A stretch of DNA of 64,000 bases from Desulfoglaeba alkanexedens ALDC (GTDB lineage: Bacteria; Desulfobacterota; Syntrophobacteria; Syntrophobacterales; DSM-9756). The translations under genes and the position numbers were made by a program. Numbering within the stretch: the first letter of the stretch is position 1; every line of letters starts with the position of its first letter. Of the stretch, positions 10,293-19,511 are shown in pieces. The notes under the pieces were generated by a model. That model did not search any database. It had not been told where the DNA came from and worked only from the letters and a program-made list of their open reading frames with translations. The stretch spans positions 1,543,501 to 1,607,500 of the forward strand of contig NZ_CP040098.1 in NCBI RefSeq assembly GCF_005377625.1. The letters run 5' to 3'.

Positions 10293-10885
10293 CGAGGTCG
10301 GGGCTCGGCGCCTCCTCCTTCCCAACTGGTGCACCAGCAGGAACCCGCCCGCCAGAAGCACCACAAAGGCGACGCTCAGAAGATTAAGGTAGCGCTGGAT
10401 GAAGCCGCCGATCGGTTCGCCGAAGAAATAAAAGAGGGTCCCGACCATGAAAAAGCGTCCCCCCCGGCCCGCGGCGGAAGCGGCGAGGAAGCGCTTGAAG
10501 TTCAGAAGAAACGTTCCCGCCGAGACGGTAAACACCTTATAGGGGATGGGCGTAAAGCCGGCGATGCCCACGGCCCACACGTCGTAGCGCTGGTAGTAGC
10601 GTTCCACGGCCGTGATCTTTTCTTCGGAAATGAACCGACGAAGCACCGGCCGACCCCCGTACCGGCCCAAGCCGTACCCGAAAGCTCCGCCGGCGACCGA
10701 GGCGGCCGTGCAGACCGCGGCGTAATAGAAGGAATCCGAAGGGTCCAGAAGGCAGAGGGCGATTAGGAGCACATCCGGGGGATGGGGAAAAACGAAGATT
10801 CGGCAAAGGCCAGCAAAGCGAGAGCCATGGATCCGTAAGGCGTGTGAGCCCAGGCGATCACCCATTGGACCATGTCGTGAATCAT
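10293..10885 (-). pseudogene. YqaA/DedA-like (VTT domain) membrane protein, frameshifted
   Basis: ATG at 10885 starts a typical YqaA protein ([20 protein letters not shown]..., [11 protein letters not shown]) but that frame hits a stop at 10763. The continuation ([49 protein letters not shown]) is in another frame, and a single C missing from the C5 run at 10777-10781 explains the break. After the membrane domain the frame runs without a stop into the binding-protein gene. It is either a real frameshift or a homopolymer sequencing error. The family is an integral membrane protein of SNARE-associated type with unknown function. Confidence 0.75.
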
Positions 10886-10976
10886 GCCTTATATAACCTG
10901 GCTTTCCTTTGAAAGCGCTTCACTCCCGGCGGCCCGTCAGCTGCCGATTCGCAGCATCCCGGTGCCGACCGACGCG

Positions 10977-11795
10977 TCACCACGCTTGCGACAAAAGGAT
11001 TATCAGTCCCACGGCCCAGCAGTAGGGCGCGAAAAGGTGAAACTTTCCCTGCCGCACGGTCTTCAGGAGCAGTTTGAGGGCCACGGTACCGGTCAAGGCC
11101 GCGGCCAACGTTCCGCCGAAAACGGGAACCGGGGCCACCAGGCTCCAGTCTACGTCCCCTATTTCCAAAGCGAGGGCTCCGGCCACCGCGGGAACGAAAA
11201 GCAGGAACGAATACCGCCCTGCCCATTCGCGATCGAGCCCCACCAGAAGGCCGGCCGAAATGGTGGACCCGGAACGGGAAATGCCCGGCGCCAAAGCGAA
11301 CCCCTGAGCGATTCCGACGATCAGCGCATGCCGCCACGTTGTCCCGCCCGACGTTCGCTCGGTCGTTCTCGAGGCGGCGTAGCGGGTGATCCACAAGAAG
11401 GTGCCCGTAAGAAGCAGGTTGAATCCCACCGCGGGAAGCGACATGAAAAGACTTTCCACCCAGTGTCGGCCGAAAAACCCCATCAGCGCCGTCGGGATGG
11501 AGCCGACGAAGACCAGGAAGAAAACGCGCTTGTTCGAATCGGCAAGGTCGAAGCGGCCCTTGAAGCTATCCGCGGCGAAGGCGCACCCTCCCTTCACCAG
11601 TCCGCCCACGTCCTTCCAGAAAACGATGAGCACCGCCGCGAACGTTCCGAGGTGCAGGCAGACATCGAAAAAGATGTTGGGCTCTTTCCAGCCGAGCAGA
11701 TGTTGGCCGATGACCAGGTGGCCGGAACTGCTGATGGGCAGAAATTCGGTCAACCCCTGAACCACCCCCAACGCGATGGCGGACAACAGATCCAT
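10977..11795 (-). CDS. uppP: Undecaprenyl-diphosphatase UppP (BacA)
   Basis: UppP dephosphorylates undecaprenyl diphosphate so the lipid carrier for peptidoglycan synthesis is recycled; overexpression gives bacitracin resistance in known cases. Both signature motifs are present: ALGVVQGLTEFLPISSSGHL at residues about 8-27 and PGISRSGSTISAGLLVGLDRE near residue 170. The length of 272 residues and multiple hydrophobic helices are normal. The start at 11795 matches family N-termini. Confidence 0.95.
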   Translation of the reverse strand: MDLLSAIALGVVQGLTEFLPISSSGHLVIGQHLLGWKEPNIFFDVCLHLGTFAAVLIVFWKDVGGLVKGGCAFAADSFKGRFDLADSNKRVFFLVFVGSIPTALMGFFGRHWVESLFMSLPAVGFNLLLTGTFLWITRYAASRTTERTSGGTTWRHALIVGIAQGFALAPGISRSGSTISAGLLVGLDREWAGRYSFLLFVPAVAGALALEIGDVDWSLVAPVPVFGGTLAAALTGTVALKLLLKTVRQGKFHLFAPYCWAVGLIILLSQAW

Positions 11796-11904
11796 TCAGC
11801 CTCCCTGGTCTATTGCGGTCGGTCACCCGGAGGCTTCTAGCATACGGCACCAGCGCCAACAAGGCCAATGTTGCAGGTCTCGCCGCTTCACACTTGCCCG
11901 CCAA

Positions 11905-11941
11905 AGCAAAAACCCCTTCCGCCCTGAAGTCGAAAGGGGTT
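11905..11941 (-). terminator. Rho-independent terminator
   Basis: On the minus strand an AACCCCTTTCG arm pairs with CGGAAGGGGTT (one mismatch region) over a 9-base loop and runs into a TTTTTG tract. It lies 39 bases past the stop of the small gene at 11981-12223 and upstream of uppP, so it separates the two transcripts. Confidence 0.8.
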
Positions 11942-11980
11942 GTGGTTGGGAACCGAAGGGCTTCACGAAATCCGAAGCGT

Positions 11981-12223
11981 TTAGAGCTGATCCACGTTGA
12001 TGTTTCGGATGAAATGCTTGATATCGGACATCCATCGCTCCAGCTTCTCTTCCCTTGCCTTTTCCACCTTTTCGGCGTCTCCGTTGGAAGCGTTCCCCGT
12101 TTCGGTCATCTGCGTGCCATTCCCCTTGGACCCCGACGTGTCCCTGGTTCCGAAACCTTCGGCCGTTATGTCGATGCCTTTCAAAAAATCCAGAAAAGCG
12201 TCTTTTTGGATCGTGTTTTCCAT
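11981..12223 (-). CDS. Small hypothetical protein, 80 residues
   Basis: I do not recognise this protein. ATG at 12223 has a GGAG ribosome site (AAGGAGACGAAA before the start) and a strong terminator follows the stop, so it is probably a real single-gene transcript. The sequence has a hydrophobic/charged start (MENTIQKDAFLDFLKGIDI), a glycine/asparagine/serine-rich hydrophilic middle, and a charged amphipathic C-terminal helix (AEKVEKAREEKLERWMSDIKHFI). No signal peptide or membrane segment is visible. It is flanked upstream by 750 bp of repeats. Confidence 0.65.
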   Translation of the reverse strand: MENTIQKDAFLDFLKGIDITAEGFGTRDTSGSKGNGTQMTETGNASNGDAEKVEKAREEKLERWMSDIKHFIRNINVDQL

Positions 12224-12350
12224 TTTCGTCTCCTTCGCCTGGCAACCGTCGTTATTCGTTCGATGTAGAGAAAGGGTAAGCACGCTCTGCGGTGCTGTAA
12301 AGTCCGTCTTAACGATCCCGCCGAGTGTCGCGAACCGCCCCCGCCCCCTC

Positions 12351-12735
12351 CTTCATTGATCTCCGGCTCTCCCGCCTCATGTTCCTTGATGCCGCCATAC
12401 ACACCTTCCTGGATCTCGACCTTCATTGATCTCCGGCTCTCCCGTCTCATGTTCCACCTTGTTCCCAAGCTCCAGCTTGGGAACACAACTGTGCAGAAGC
12501 TCCAGCTTCGATTCCCATGAGGCCGTTCCCAAGCCAGAGCTTGGGAACGAGGGGAATTCTATTTCCCCTCCCCTTGTGGGAGGGGATTAAGGGGAGGGGA
12601 ATGTAACTGATTGACATACGTTAATTTTTTCACCCTCACCCCAACCCTCTCCCATCAAGGGAGAGGGGGATTTTTTGACCTTGTTCCCAAGCTGTACCTT
12701 CCACCTTGTTCCCAAGCTCCAGCTTGGGAACGAGG
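12351..12735. repeat. Repeat block: direct repeat, palindromes and double-hairpin element
   Basis: A 34-bp direct repeat (cttcattgatctccggctct...) occurs at about 12,351 and 12,420. Three 24-nt palindromes of the GTTCCCAAGC/GCTTGGGAAC family follow (12,461-12,484; 12,525-12,548; 12,708-12,731). Between them, 12,555-12,679 carries two strong GC hairpins (CCCCTCCCCTTGTGGGAGGGG and a CCCTCTCCC/GGGAGAGGG pair). This last 125-bp unit occurs again, inverted, at 52,005-52,129. I see no gene in 12,224-12,981. Confidence 0.85.
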
Positions 12736-12853
12736 GGAAGGAGGACACAACGCTTAACCTCGGCCCTCCTTTAGGAGCCGGCTTGCCGGCGACCCCGACT
12801 GACGCCGCGCAAAGGATCCGGCGGATGAGGATGCTCACGCCATACATTCAGAG

Positions 12854-12965
12854 GATACGTCATGGAATTGAAGAAGTATCTTGAGAGCCGAGTTGGTGCG
12901 TGAGGACGCACGGGATGTGTTCCGGGAAGATACGTCATGGAAGTGAAGGAATATCTTGAGAGAGC
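12854..12965. repeat. Tandem partial duplication, about 76-bp period
   Basis: The sequence gatacgtcatggaattgaag followed by aagtatcttgagag at 12,854-12,888 is repeated at 12,930-12,965 with few changes (aagtgaaggaatatcttgagag). The second copy abuts the 3' end of the SAM hydrolase gene. On the plus strand each copy begins a short frame (MELKKYLES / MEVKEYLERAARA), but only the first is quickly terminated and neither is convincingly coding. Confidence 0.6.
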
Positions 12966-12981
12966 GGCCAGGGCATTGCGC

Positions 12982-13785
12982 TTATCGGGGCGGATCGAGA
13001 TACCTGAAGCGGACGCGGACGGGCTGCCCTTCCACCAGTCCCAGCAGTTCGGCGGCGTTTCCCTGGTTGACGGCGATTTCGAGATAGCCGCTGCTTCCCA
13101 CAAGCGCCACAGGGAGGCTCGGCGGCGCTTCCCCGTAAGTTCGGACTGTTCGTTCGATGACGGCCGGTCCGGCCTGAATGGTGTAGTCCGAGCGGGTCAA
13201 CGCTTCCGGCAGGTGGTCTCGGTGGATGTTGGTGACCACGTTTCCGAAGCGGTCCACGTGAACCACCTGGCCGGAAAGACCGTCCCGCTCCCTCTGAATG
13301 GCAAACCACGGTTCGATGCGGGGTCTGCAGACCGGGCCCAGTTCCTGAAAGGAAACGCCGCGGGCCAGGTGCGCCGCGGCCGGCGCGAAGATGTCCCGCC
13401 CGTGAAAGGTGGAACTGGCCGCAGGCCGGCGAAATCTCGAGTCAGCCAAAATCCGCACCTGCCAGTTCGGTTCCTTCCCCAGAATCCAGGAAAAGAGGCC
13501 GTTGTCGGGCCCCACAAAAAAAGAGTCGGCGGCTTTCACGGCGATGGGCAGCCGTTCGGTCCCCACCCCAGGGTCGACGACCGCCAAGTGAACCGTCCCG
13601 GCCGGAAAATCGCGAACCACCGTTTCCAGGACGAACGCCCCGGAACGGACGTTCTGAGGTGGGATGGTGTGGGTGATGTCCACGAAGAGGACCTCGGGGC
13701 AGATTCTCAGCATCACCGCTTTCATGGCGGCCACGTAGCCGTCTTCCAGCCCGAAGTCGGTAAGCAGGGTGATCACCGGCCGCAT
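12982..13785 (-). CDS. SAM hydroxide adenosyltransferase / SAM hydrolase (DUF62 family)
   Basis: This family splits S-adenosylmethionine with water into adenosine and methionine and is related to fluorinase and chlorinase. Motifs seen are ITLLTDFGLEDGYVAAMKAV at the N-terminus, DITHTIPPQNVRSGAFVL, VVDPGVGTERLPIAVKA, FFVGPDNGLFSW, FHGRDIFAPAAAHLARG and HVDRFGNVVTNI. The D-R-H-type set (DPGVGT, FHGRDIFAPAAAHLA) fits hydrolase rather than halogenase. ATG at 13785 is chosen because an upstream 21-residue extension has no family counterpart; length is 267. The physiological role of this family is poorly known. Confidence 0.85.
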   Translation of the reverse strand: MRPVITLLTDFGLEDGYVAAMKAVMLRICPEVLFVDITHTIPPQNVRSGAFVLETVVRDFPAGTVHLAVVDPGVGTERLPIAVKAADSFFVGPDNGLFSWILGKEPNWQVRILADSRFRRPAASSTFHGRDIFAPAAAHLARGVSFQELGPVCRPRIEPWFAIQRERDGLSGQVVHVDRFGNVVTNIHRDHLPEALTRSDYTIQAGPAVIERTVRTYGEAPPSLPVALVGSSGYLEIAVNQGNAAELLGLVEGQPVRVRFRYLDPPR

Positions 13786-14033
13786 GATGAGGCCTCCCGG
13801 AAGGCTGCGGTGTCCCGATACTCGGCGACCGGGTCGCACGAAACTCACGCCGTGGCCTTGGAACCCTCGTGATCGACCACCGCGTTTCGGTCGCAGGTGC
13901 GGGCGCGGATGATCTGGGCCGTGGTGGCGTCGAATTCACGCCGAAATGGCAGCAGAATCACAGCGCCGCTTTGCTAGCACAGAGTCCGTTTGGAGTCAAA
14001 GCGATTGGGGTTTCGCTGTGGGTCGATTTTTTG

Positions 14034-14062
14034 TTGACAGCGGTTGCGCGGAACGATTATCC
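14034..14062 (+). promoter_or_regulatory. Candidate sigma-70 promoter of the FadR-like gene
   Basis: A consensus -35 box TTGACA is at 14034-14039. An AT-rich GATTATCC stretch (14055-14062) provides a -10 region at 15-17 bp spacing. The regulator operator starts seven bases downstream, where bound repressor would block transcription. The rest of 13,786-14,134 holds no gene. Confidence 0.5.
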
Positions 14063-14068
14063 ATTTAA

Positions 14069-14086
14069 TGAATGATGATTCATTCA
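14069..14086 (+). promoter_or_regulatory. FadR-type operator
   Basis: The 18-bp TGAATGATGATTCATTCA has perfect 7-bp inverted arms TGAATGA/TCATTCA around four bases. Both arms equal those of the known Bacillus subtilis FadR (YsiA) operator consensus, from memory TGAATGAMTANTCATTCA. It lies between the promoter and the regulator gene, which itself resembles FadR, so autorepression relieved by long-chain acyl-CoA is the likely arrangement. Confidence 0.75.
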
Positions 14087-14134
14087 ATGTGACGCGCCCC
14101 GTTCAACACGAGCCTTGCCTTACGGAGGAAAGCC

Positions 14135-14776
14135 ATCGCTCGGAATCACCGCCATCGAAACGGCGACAAGCGGCAGCGCATTCTGGATGCCGCCGTGGAC
14201 GTTTTCGCCCGCAAAGGCTTTTTCCTGTCCAAGGTATCAGAAATCGCCGAGAAGGCGGGCGTCGCGGACGGCACCATCTATCTTTATTTCAAGAACAAAG
14301 ACGATCTGCTGATTTCCATCTTTGAAGAAAAGATGCGCGAAATCAACGCCTCCTTCCGGGACGGCTTGGCCCAGGAACCGGACGCCCTCTCCCGATTCCG
14401 GCGGTTCATCCGCATGCACCTGGAAGGCTTCCAGTCCTACCCCGAACTGGCGTCCGTGTTCCTGGTGGAACTCCGCCAGAGCAGCCGGTTCATGCGCGAC
14501 TACAAAAAAGTGGAACTCGAGAACTACCTCGACCTCATCGGCGAGCTGGTGGAACAGGGGCAGTGCGAAGGCGTCTTTCGCAGCGACATTTCGGTCGGTC
14601 TCGTCAAGCGGCTGATTTTCGGAACACTGGACGAAGTGGTTTCCACCTGGGTCCTCGCCGGCAAGCCCTATGAACTGGTAGCCCTCACGGAACCCGTCCT
14701 GGATCTCTTGCTTCACGGGATTCAGAAGGAAAACGATGCGATCCACAAGAAACCCCCGGAGGCGGATGTAACATGA
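14135..14776 (+). CDS. TetR-family regulator, Bacillus FadR-like
   Basis: The HTH (KRQRILDAAVDVFARKGFFLSKVSEIAEKAGVADGTIYLYFKNKDDLL) and ligand domain (FLVELRQSSRFMRDYKKVE, KRLIFGTLDEVVSTWVLAGKPYELVALTEPVLDLL) closely resemble B. subtilis FadR, an acyl-CoA-responsive repressor of fatty-acid degradation. No ATG, GTG or TTG exists between the upstream in-frame stop (14090) and the HTH. The only well-placed start is ATC at 14135, six bases after a perfect GGAGG. The in-frame GTG at 14195 would delete helix 1. The stop overlaps the next start as ATGA. Confidence 0.85.
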   Translation: MARNHRHRNGDKRQRILDAAVDVFARKGFFLSKVSEIAEKAGVADGTIYLYFKNKDDLLISIFEEKMREINASFRDGLAQEPDALSRFRRFIRMHLEGFQSYPELASVFLVELRQSSRFMRDYKKVELENYLDLIGELVEQGQCEGVFRSDISVGLVKRLIFGTLDEVVSTWVLAGKPYELVALTEPVLDLLLHGIQKENDAIHKKPPEADVT

Positions 14777-14960
14777 ACCGGCTCGTCGATGAACGGCATC
14801 TCGAGTTCGTGCTTTACGAACAGCTTCGGGTGGAGGAACTATGCAAGCACCCGCGGTTCAGATTTTTCACAGGAAATATATGATATGGCTCTGGAACAGG
14901 CCGAAAACCGGCGCGAAAGGAATTCTACGAAGATGGACTAGGCGGCCTGACGTGCCCCGG
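14773..14960 (+). pseudogene. Acyl-CoA dehydrogenase N-terminal remnant
   Basis: A frame beginning with ATG at 14773 reads MNRLVDERHLEFVLYEQLRV then EELCKHPRFRFF and stops at 14883. This matches the N-terminus of deltaproteobacterial acyl-CoA dehydrogenases. The expected continuation (EIYDMALEQAEN, then ARKEFYEDGLGG) lies in the other two frames, so at least two frameshifts are present and homology then ends. It overlaps the FadR-like gene by 4 bases, as an operon partner would. The identification is from remembered family N-termini and covers only about 60 residues. Confidence 0.55.
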
Positions 14961-15022
14961 GGGTCAGGGATTGGAGGCACGCCGCAACCGGTTGAAGGCC
15001 ACGGCGAAGCCGGACCACGGAT

Positions 15023-16792
15023 TTACTTGATGAATCCGGACCGTTCCAGAAAGAGGAGCACTTCCTGGGCGGCTTCGTCCGGGGTGAGGCTTGTGGTGTC
15101 GATCATGACCTCAGGGGCCTCCGGCGGTTCGTAAGGGTCGTCGATACCCGTGAAGCCCTTGATCAGCCCCGCACGGGCCTTGGCGTAAAGCCCCTTTCGG
15201 TCCCGCTGTTCACAAACGTCCAGCGGTGTGGATACGAAGACCTCCACGAAGCCGCCGTAGTTTTCGATGAGCTGCCGGATCTGGCGGCGAGTGGCGGCGT
15301 AGGGCGCAATGGGTGCGCAGATGGCGATCCCTCGGTTTTTCGTGATTTCGCTTGCGACAAATCCGATGCGGCGAACATTGATGTCCCGGTGTTCCTTGGA
15401 AAAGCCCAGTTCGCTGGAGAGGTTCCGGCGGACGATATCGCCGTCCAGCAAAGTGACGGGGCGGCCGCCCATTTCGAGAAAACGTGCGTAGAGTACCCGG
15501 GCGATGGTGGATTTTCCGGCCCCGGAAAGCCCAGTGCAAAATATGGTGAACCCCTGGCGATGGCGAGGCGGGTATCCGCGCCGGAGTTCTTCGATCACTT
15601 CGGGAAAGGAGAACCATTCGGGGACCCGTTTTCCTTCTCGAAGGCGCCGGTGGAATTCGTCGAGCCCCAGGGTTCGGACCGTCGTCTCCGGCGGCACTTC
15701 GCTTGCGGGCATATAGGAATCTTCTTCCACGGCGTAGACCATTTCTTCGATGGGAACGATCTCTATTCCCAGCTCTTCTTCGTAATCCTTCGCCAGTTCC
15801 ATGGACGCTTCGGGTTCGTAAAAGGCGCATCCGTCCGTGCGGCAGCCGGCTCCGGCGTGGTCCCGGCCGATGATGAAATGGGTGCAGCCGTAGTTTTTTC
15901 GGATGAGGGCGTGAAGCAGGGCTTCGCGGGGTCCCGCCATGCGCATGGCGAGCGGCAGGAGGCTCAGGAGCATCATGTTGGGGGGGTAGTAGCGGCCGGC
16001 GGCGAGGTAGCAGCGGATCCGGGTGTAGTAATCGATGTCTCCCGGGCGGGCGCGCCGGGCTACGGGATGAAGCAGCAGGTTGGCCTTGGCCCTGTCCATG
16101 GCTCGAAGCGTGAGTTCGAACTGGGCTCGGTGCAGGGGATTTCGGGTCTGGAAGCCGACCACGCGGCGCCAGCCCAGCTTCTGATAAATGGCTCGGATTT
16201 CCCGCGGCGTATGGCGCAGGCGCTTGAAGGCGAAATGAAGCGGCAACTGAACGCCTTCGACGGTTCCGCCCACATAATGGGTTCCCGACCGGTTGAAGAG
16301 AATGTCCACCCCCGGATGGCTCACGTCCCGGGTCCCGTAAACCGTCTCGGCTTCGCGGGTTTTGTCGGCGGCCCACGTGTCCTCGACGTGCAGGACCGCC
16401 ACCATGAATCCTTCGGAATCACGAAGTGCGACGGATTGGCCGGGTTCCAGGCGGCGGGCTTCGGCCTCGGACACGTCCAGGCAGATGGGGATGGGCCAGA
16501 GGAGCCCGTTCTGGAGGCGCATCCGGTCCAACACCGATTCGTAATCGGCGCTGGTCATGAAGCCCCGAAGCGGCGAAAAGGCGCCGTTCATAAGAAGCTC
16601 CAGGTCCGCCAGTTGACGACTCGAAAGCGTGAGGCTCTGCAGGTTGCCGGCCAAACGCTTGAGGATCTCGGCCCGCTCCGCTCCAGCGACCAAGTCGACC
16701 AGTTCGCCGCCGTGAGGCACTCCGTAACCGTCCATCCGTTTGTCCTTGCTTCCGGAAATCATCGCGTGAAGTAAGCCGCCGGTCACCTTCAT
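15023..16792 (-). CDS. Bifunctional sulfate adenylyltransferase / adenylylsulfate kinase
   Basis: The N-terminal ATP sulfurylase (about residues 30-390) has VGFQTRNPLHRAQFELTLRA and FIIGRDHAGAGCRTDG. The C-terminal APS kinase (about 415-589) has the P-loop FCTGLSGAGKSTIA, LLDGDIVRRNLSSELGFS and FVSTPLDVCEQRDRKGLYAKARAG. Together they turn sulfate into APS and then PAPS. The fused form is typical of PAPS synthesis rather than of the stand-alone Sat used for sulfate respiration. Three N-terminal Met codons (16792, 16762, 16735) are possible starts. Repeat element B lies just upstream. Confidence 0.92.
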   Translation of the reverse strand: MKVTGGLLHAMISGSKDKRMDGYGVPHGGELVDLVAGAERAEILKRLAGNLQSLTLSSRQLADLELLMNGAFSPLRGFMTSADYESVLDRMRLQNGLLWPIPICLDVSEAEARRLEPGQSVALRDSEGFMVAVLHVEDTWAADKTREAETVYGTRDVSHPGVDILFNRSGTHYVGGTVEGVQLPLHFAFKRLRHTPREIRAIYQKLGWRRVVGFQTRNPLHRAQFELTLRAMDRAKANLLLHPVARRARPGDIDYYTRIRCYLAAGRYYPPNMMLLSLLPLAMRMAGPREALLHALIRKNYGCTHFIIGRDHAGAGCRTDGCAFYEPEASMELAKDYEEELGIEIVPIEEMVYAVEEDSYMPASEVPPETTVRTLGLDEFHRRLREGKRVPEWFSFPEVIEELRRGYPPRHRQGFTIFCTGLSGAGKSTIARVLYARFLEMGGRPVTLLDGDIVRRNLSSELGFSKEHRDINVRRIGFVASEITKNRGIAICAPIAPYAATRRQIRQLIENYGGFVEVFVSTPLDVCEQRDRKGLYAKARAGLIKGFTGIDDPYEPPEAPEVMIDTTSLTPDEAAQEVLLFLERSGFIK

Positions 16793-16858
16793 GGCCCCGT
16801 GCGGTTGGACCCGGCGGGCAATGTAGCACGCTTACGCTGAGGGCGGCAACGGTCGCCT

Positions 16859-17473
<615 letters not shown>

Positions 17474-17486
<13 letters not shown>

Positions 17487-18895
17487 TTCCCCCCGGCGGC
17501 GTCTCCGAGCAGCCGTCTCCGGGACCGTCGGGCCTTTTCTTTCAGGGCTTCCAGATCTTCCAGGGAAAAATCAGGACGGCGGACCGCAAAAAAGCTGTTG
17601 TTGTGGGTGAGGGGTTCCGTTTCGACAGGGTAGGGGCTTTCGGCCACGGCTTGGCGCCACATGGGTGTCCCGGGGATGGGGGAATACTCGGCCAGGTAGG
17701 GGCAGGCGCCTTCGGCTTCCACTGTTTCGATGGCTTCTGCCACCTCGGAAGGCTTCTGCCCGGGAAGTCCGCACAAGAGATAGGCGCCGATTTCCCTCGC
17801 GGTGAACCCCGAAGCACGGAGGTTTTTAACCGCTTCGCGAAACATGGTCTCTTCCACCTTGCCGCCCCACTCGCGTTGCCTCTCCGGCCGCGTGGTTTCC
17901 AGTCCCAGCCGCAGCGTCCGAAAGCCGGCTGCGGCGAGCAAGTCGCACCATTGGGCGGAAAGTTGCCGCACATGCAGCGCGTTGGGAGTGTGGAACCGAA
18001 GGCCGGGCAGTTCCCGGGCGACCCGTTTCAGCGCAGGTTTCAACGAGTCTTCGGCGTCGATGAGAAGCGCGTCGTCGTAAAAGGCGAAGTCCGCCACGCC
18101 GTAGAGCTGGTGCCAGCCGGCGATTTCACCGAAGACGGCGTCGGCGGATCGTCTTTCTCGGCGGGGTTGAAGGAGGCCGGAAGCACAATACGGGCACCGG
18201 TACGGGCAGCCGGTTCCGGTGAGAATCGGCGCGTACCTGAGTCTCCCGAGCAGGTCCAGGGCGGGTACCGGTGCCTTTGCCAGGATTTCCCATGCCGGTC
18301 GGTTTCGAACCGAAAACCCCGTGGCCGCTTTCAGGACCTCGGGCAGTTCCACCTGAGTTCCCGTATAGACCGCCGTCGCGCCGGTCCATCGCCTGGCGTG
18401 CTCGGGGCACAGTCGCGCGTACGTGCCTCCCAGCCACACGGGGACTTCCGGCCATACCCGGCGCAGAAGACCGACGGCCAGTTGCACGCCGGGGTACCAG
18501 TAGGTCATGGAGCAGGTCATCCAGACCATGTCCGGTTCCGGCGTTTCGGCCAATCGCCTTAAGCAGCTCTCGGGGTGAATCCCGTAACGATAATAGTTCC
18601 TTGGAATGTCCTGGATCGCATCGGGCTTCGCCATGGGAGCCCGGGGGTATTTTCCGGTCCCGTACGCGCGATCCTTTCCGGGCATGATTTCGGGATGGCG
18701 GTTGGTGAACGGATCGTCCCGGTCGAGGCAGTCGATAAAGCCCACACCGCAGCCCCCCTGGCGCAGCAGCGCCGCGAGAACCAGAAGCCCCAAGGGCTTG
18801 GCCCAAAGGTCGAAGGCGGCGAAGTCGGTGATCCAGGGGTTGACCAGGAGAACAAAGGGCGGCTTCGGCATGGTCTCGTCGGTTCCCTCGTACAT
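17474..18895 (-). CDS. B12-binding-domain radical SAM protein
   Basis: An N-terminal cobalamin-binding-like domain ([42 protein letters not shown]) precedes a radical SAM core with the cluster motif CPYRCPYC (CX3CX2C, about residue 235) and [21 protein letters not shown] and LLCGLPGQ. This architecture occurs in methyltransferases and ring-forming enzymes; the substrate is unknown. Starts at 18895 or 18871 are both plausible; an upstream extension lacks homologous features. The final residues and stop (KHKR-TAA) come from the end of repeat element B. It is divergent from dtd. Confidence 0.85.
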
Positions 18896-19038
18896 CGAGC
18901 GGGAAGGCTTTTTCCCAAAAGGGGTTGCCAACCGTTGCGATCCCCTTATATCTTGCGGGGTCGGGAGCGTCAAACGCGCCGCCCGAAGCCCAGGGGCGGA
19001 CGGCAATGCGACCAAGCGGGCAAGGAGGTCGGGTTCTA

Positions 19039-19488
19039 TTGAGGGCCGTGGTTCAACGGGTTTCCGAGGCGGAGGTGAGTGTCGGCGGGGCCGGTGTGGG
19101 ACGCATCGGCCGCGGTGTCCTGGTACTGGTGGGCGTGGGGCGCGAGGACGGTCCGGAAGACGTCCGGTATCTCGCCGACAAGATCGTCCACTTGCGGATC
19201 TTTCCCGACGACGACGGAAAGATGAACCGGTCGGTCGTGGATATCGGGGGCGACGTACTGATTGTTTCTCAGTTCACCCTTTGGGGAGATTGCCGAAAGG
19301 GGCGCCGCCCCTCCTTCGTGGACGCCGCTCCGCCCGAGAAGGCCCACGCTCTGTACCTGTGCCTGGTTGAAGCCGTTCGAAGTCATCCCGTTCGGGTGGC
19401 CACAGGCCGCTTTCAGGAAACCATGGCCGTGAAGCTGGTAAACGACGGCCCCGTTACGCTCCTTCTGGACAGTCGAAAAAACTTTTGA
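19039..19488 (+). CDS. dtd: D-aminoacyl-tRNA deacylase
   Basis: Dtd hydrolyses D-amino acids (and glycine on tRNA-Ala) wrongly attached to tRNA. Core motifs are complete: [16 protein letters not shown] at the N-terminus, [18 protein letters not shown] and the C-terminal substrate motif [13 protein letters not shown]. Length from TTG at 19039 is 149 residues, normal for the family. TTG is chosen because AAGGAGG lies ten bases upstream and no ATG fits; upstream in-frame sequence is out-of-family. The stop overlaps a possible ATG of the next gene. Confidence 0.93.
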   Translation: MRAVVQRVSEAEVSVGGAGVGRIGRGVLVLVGVGREDGPEDVRYLADKIVHLRIFPDDDGKMNRSVVDIGGDVLIVSQFTLWGDCRKGRRPSFVDAAPPEKAHALYLCLVEAVRSHPVRVATGRFQETMAVKLVNDGPVTLLLDSRKNF

Positions 19489-19511
19489 TGGACCGGCTGG
19501 AGAGGCGACCC

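Noticed and set aside
9285-10766. 493-residue plus-strand ORF opposite the binding-protein gene
   Set aside because: It is antisense to a strongly supported gene and shows only the mirror-image bias of high-GC coding DNA.
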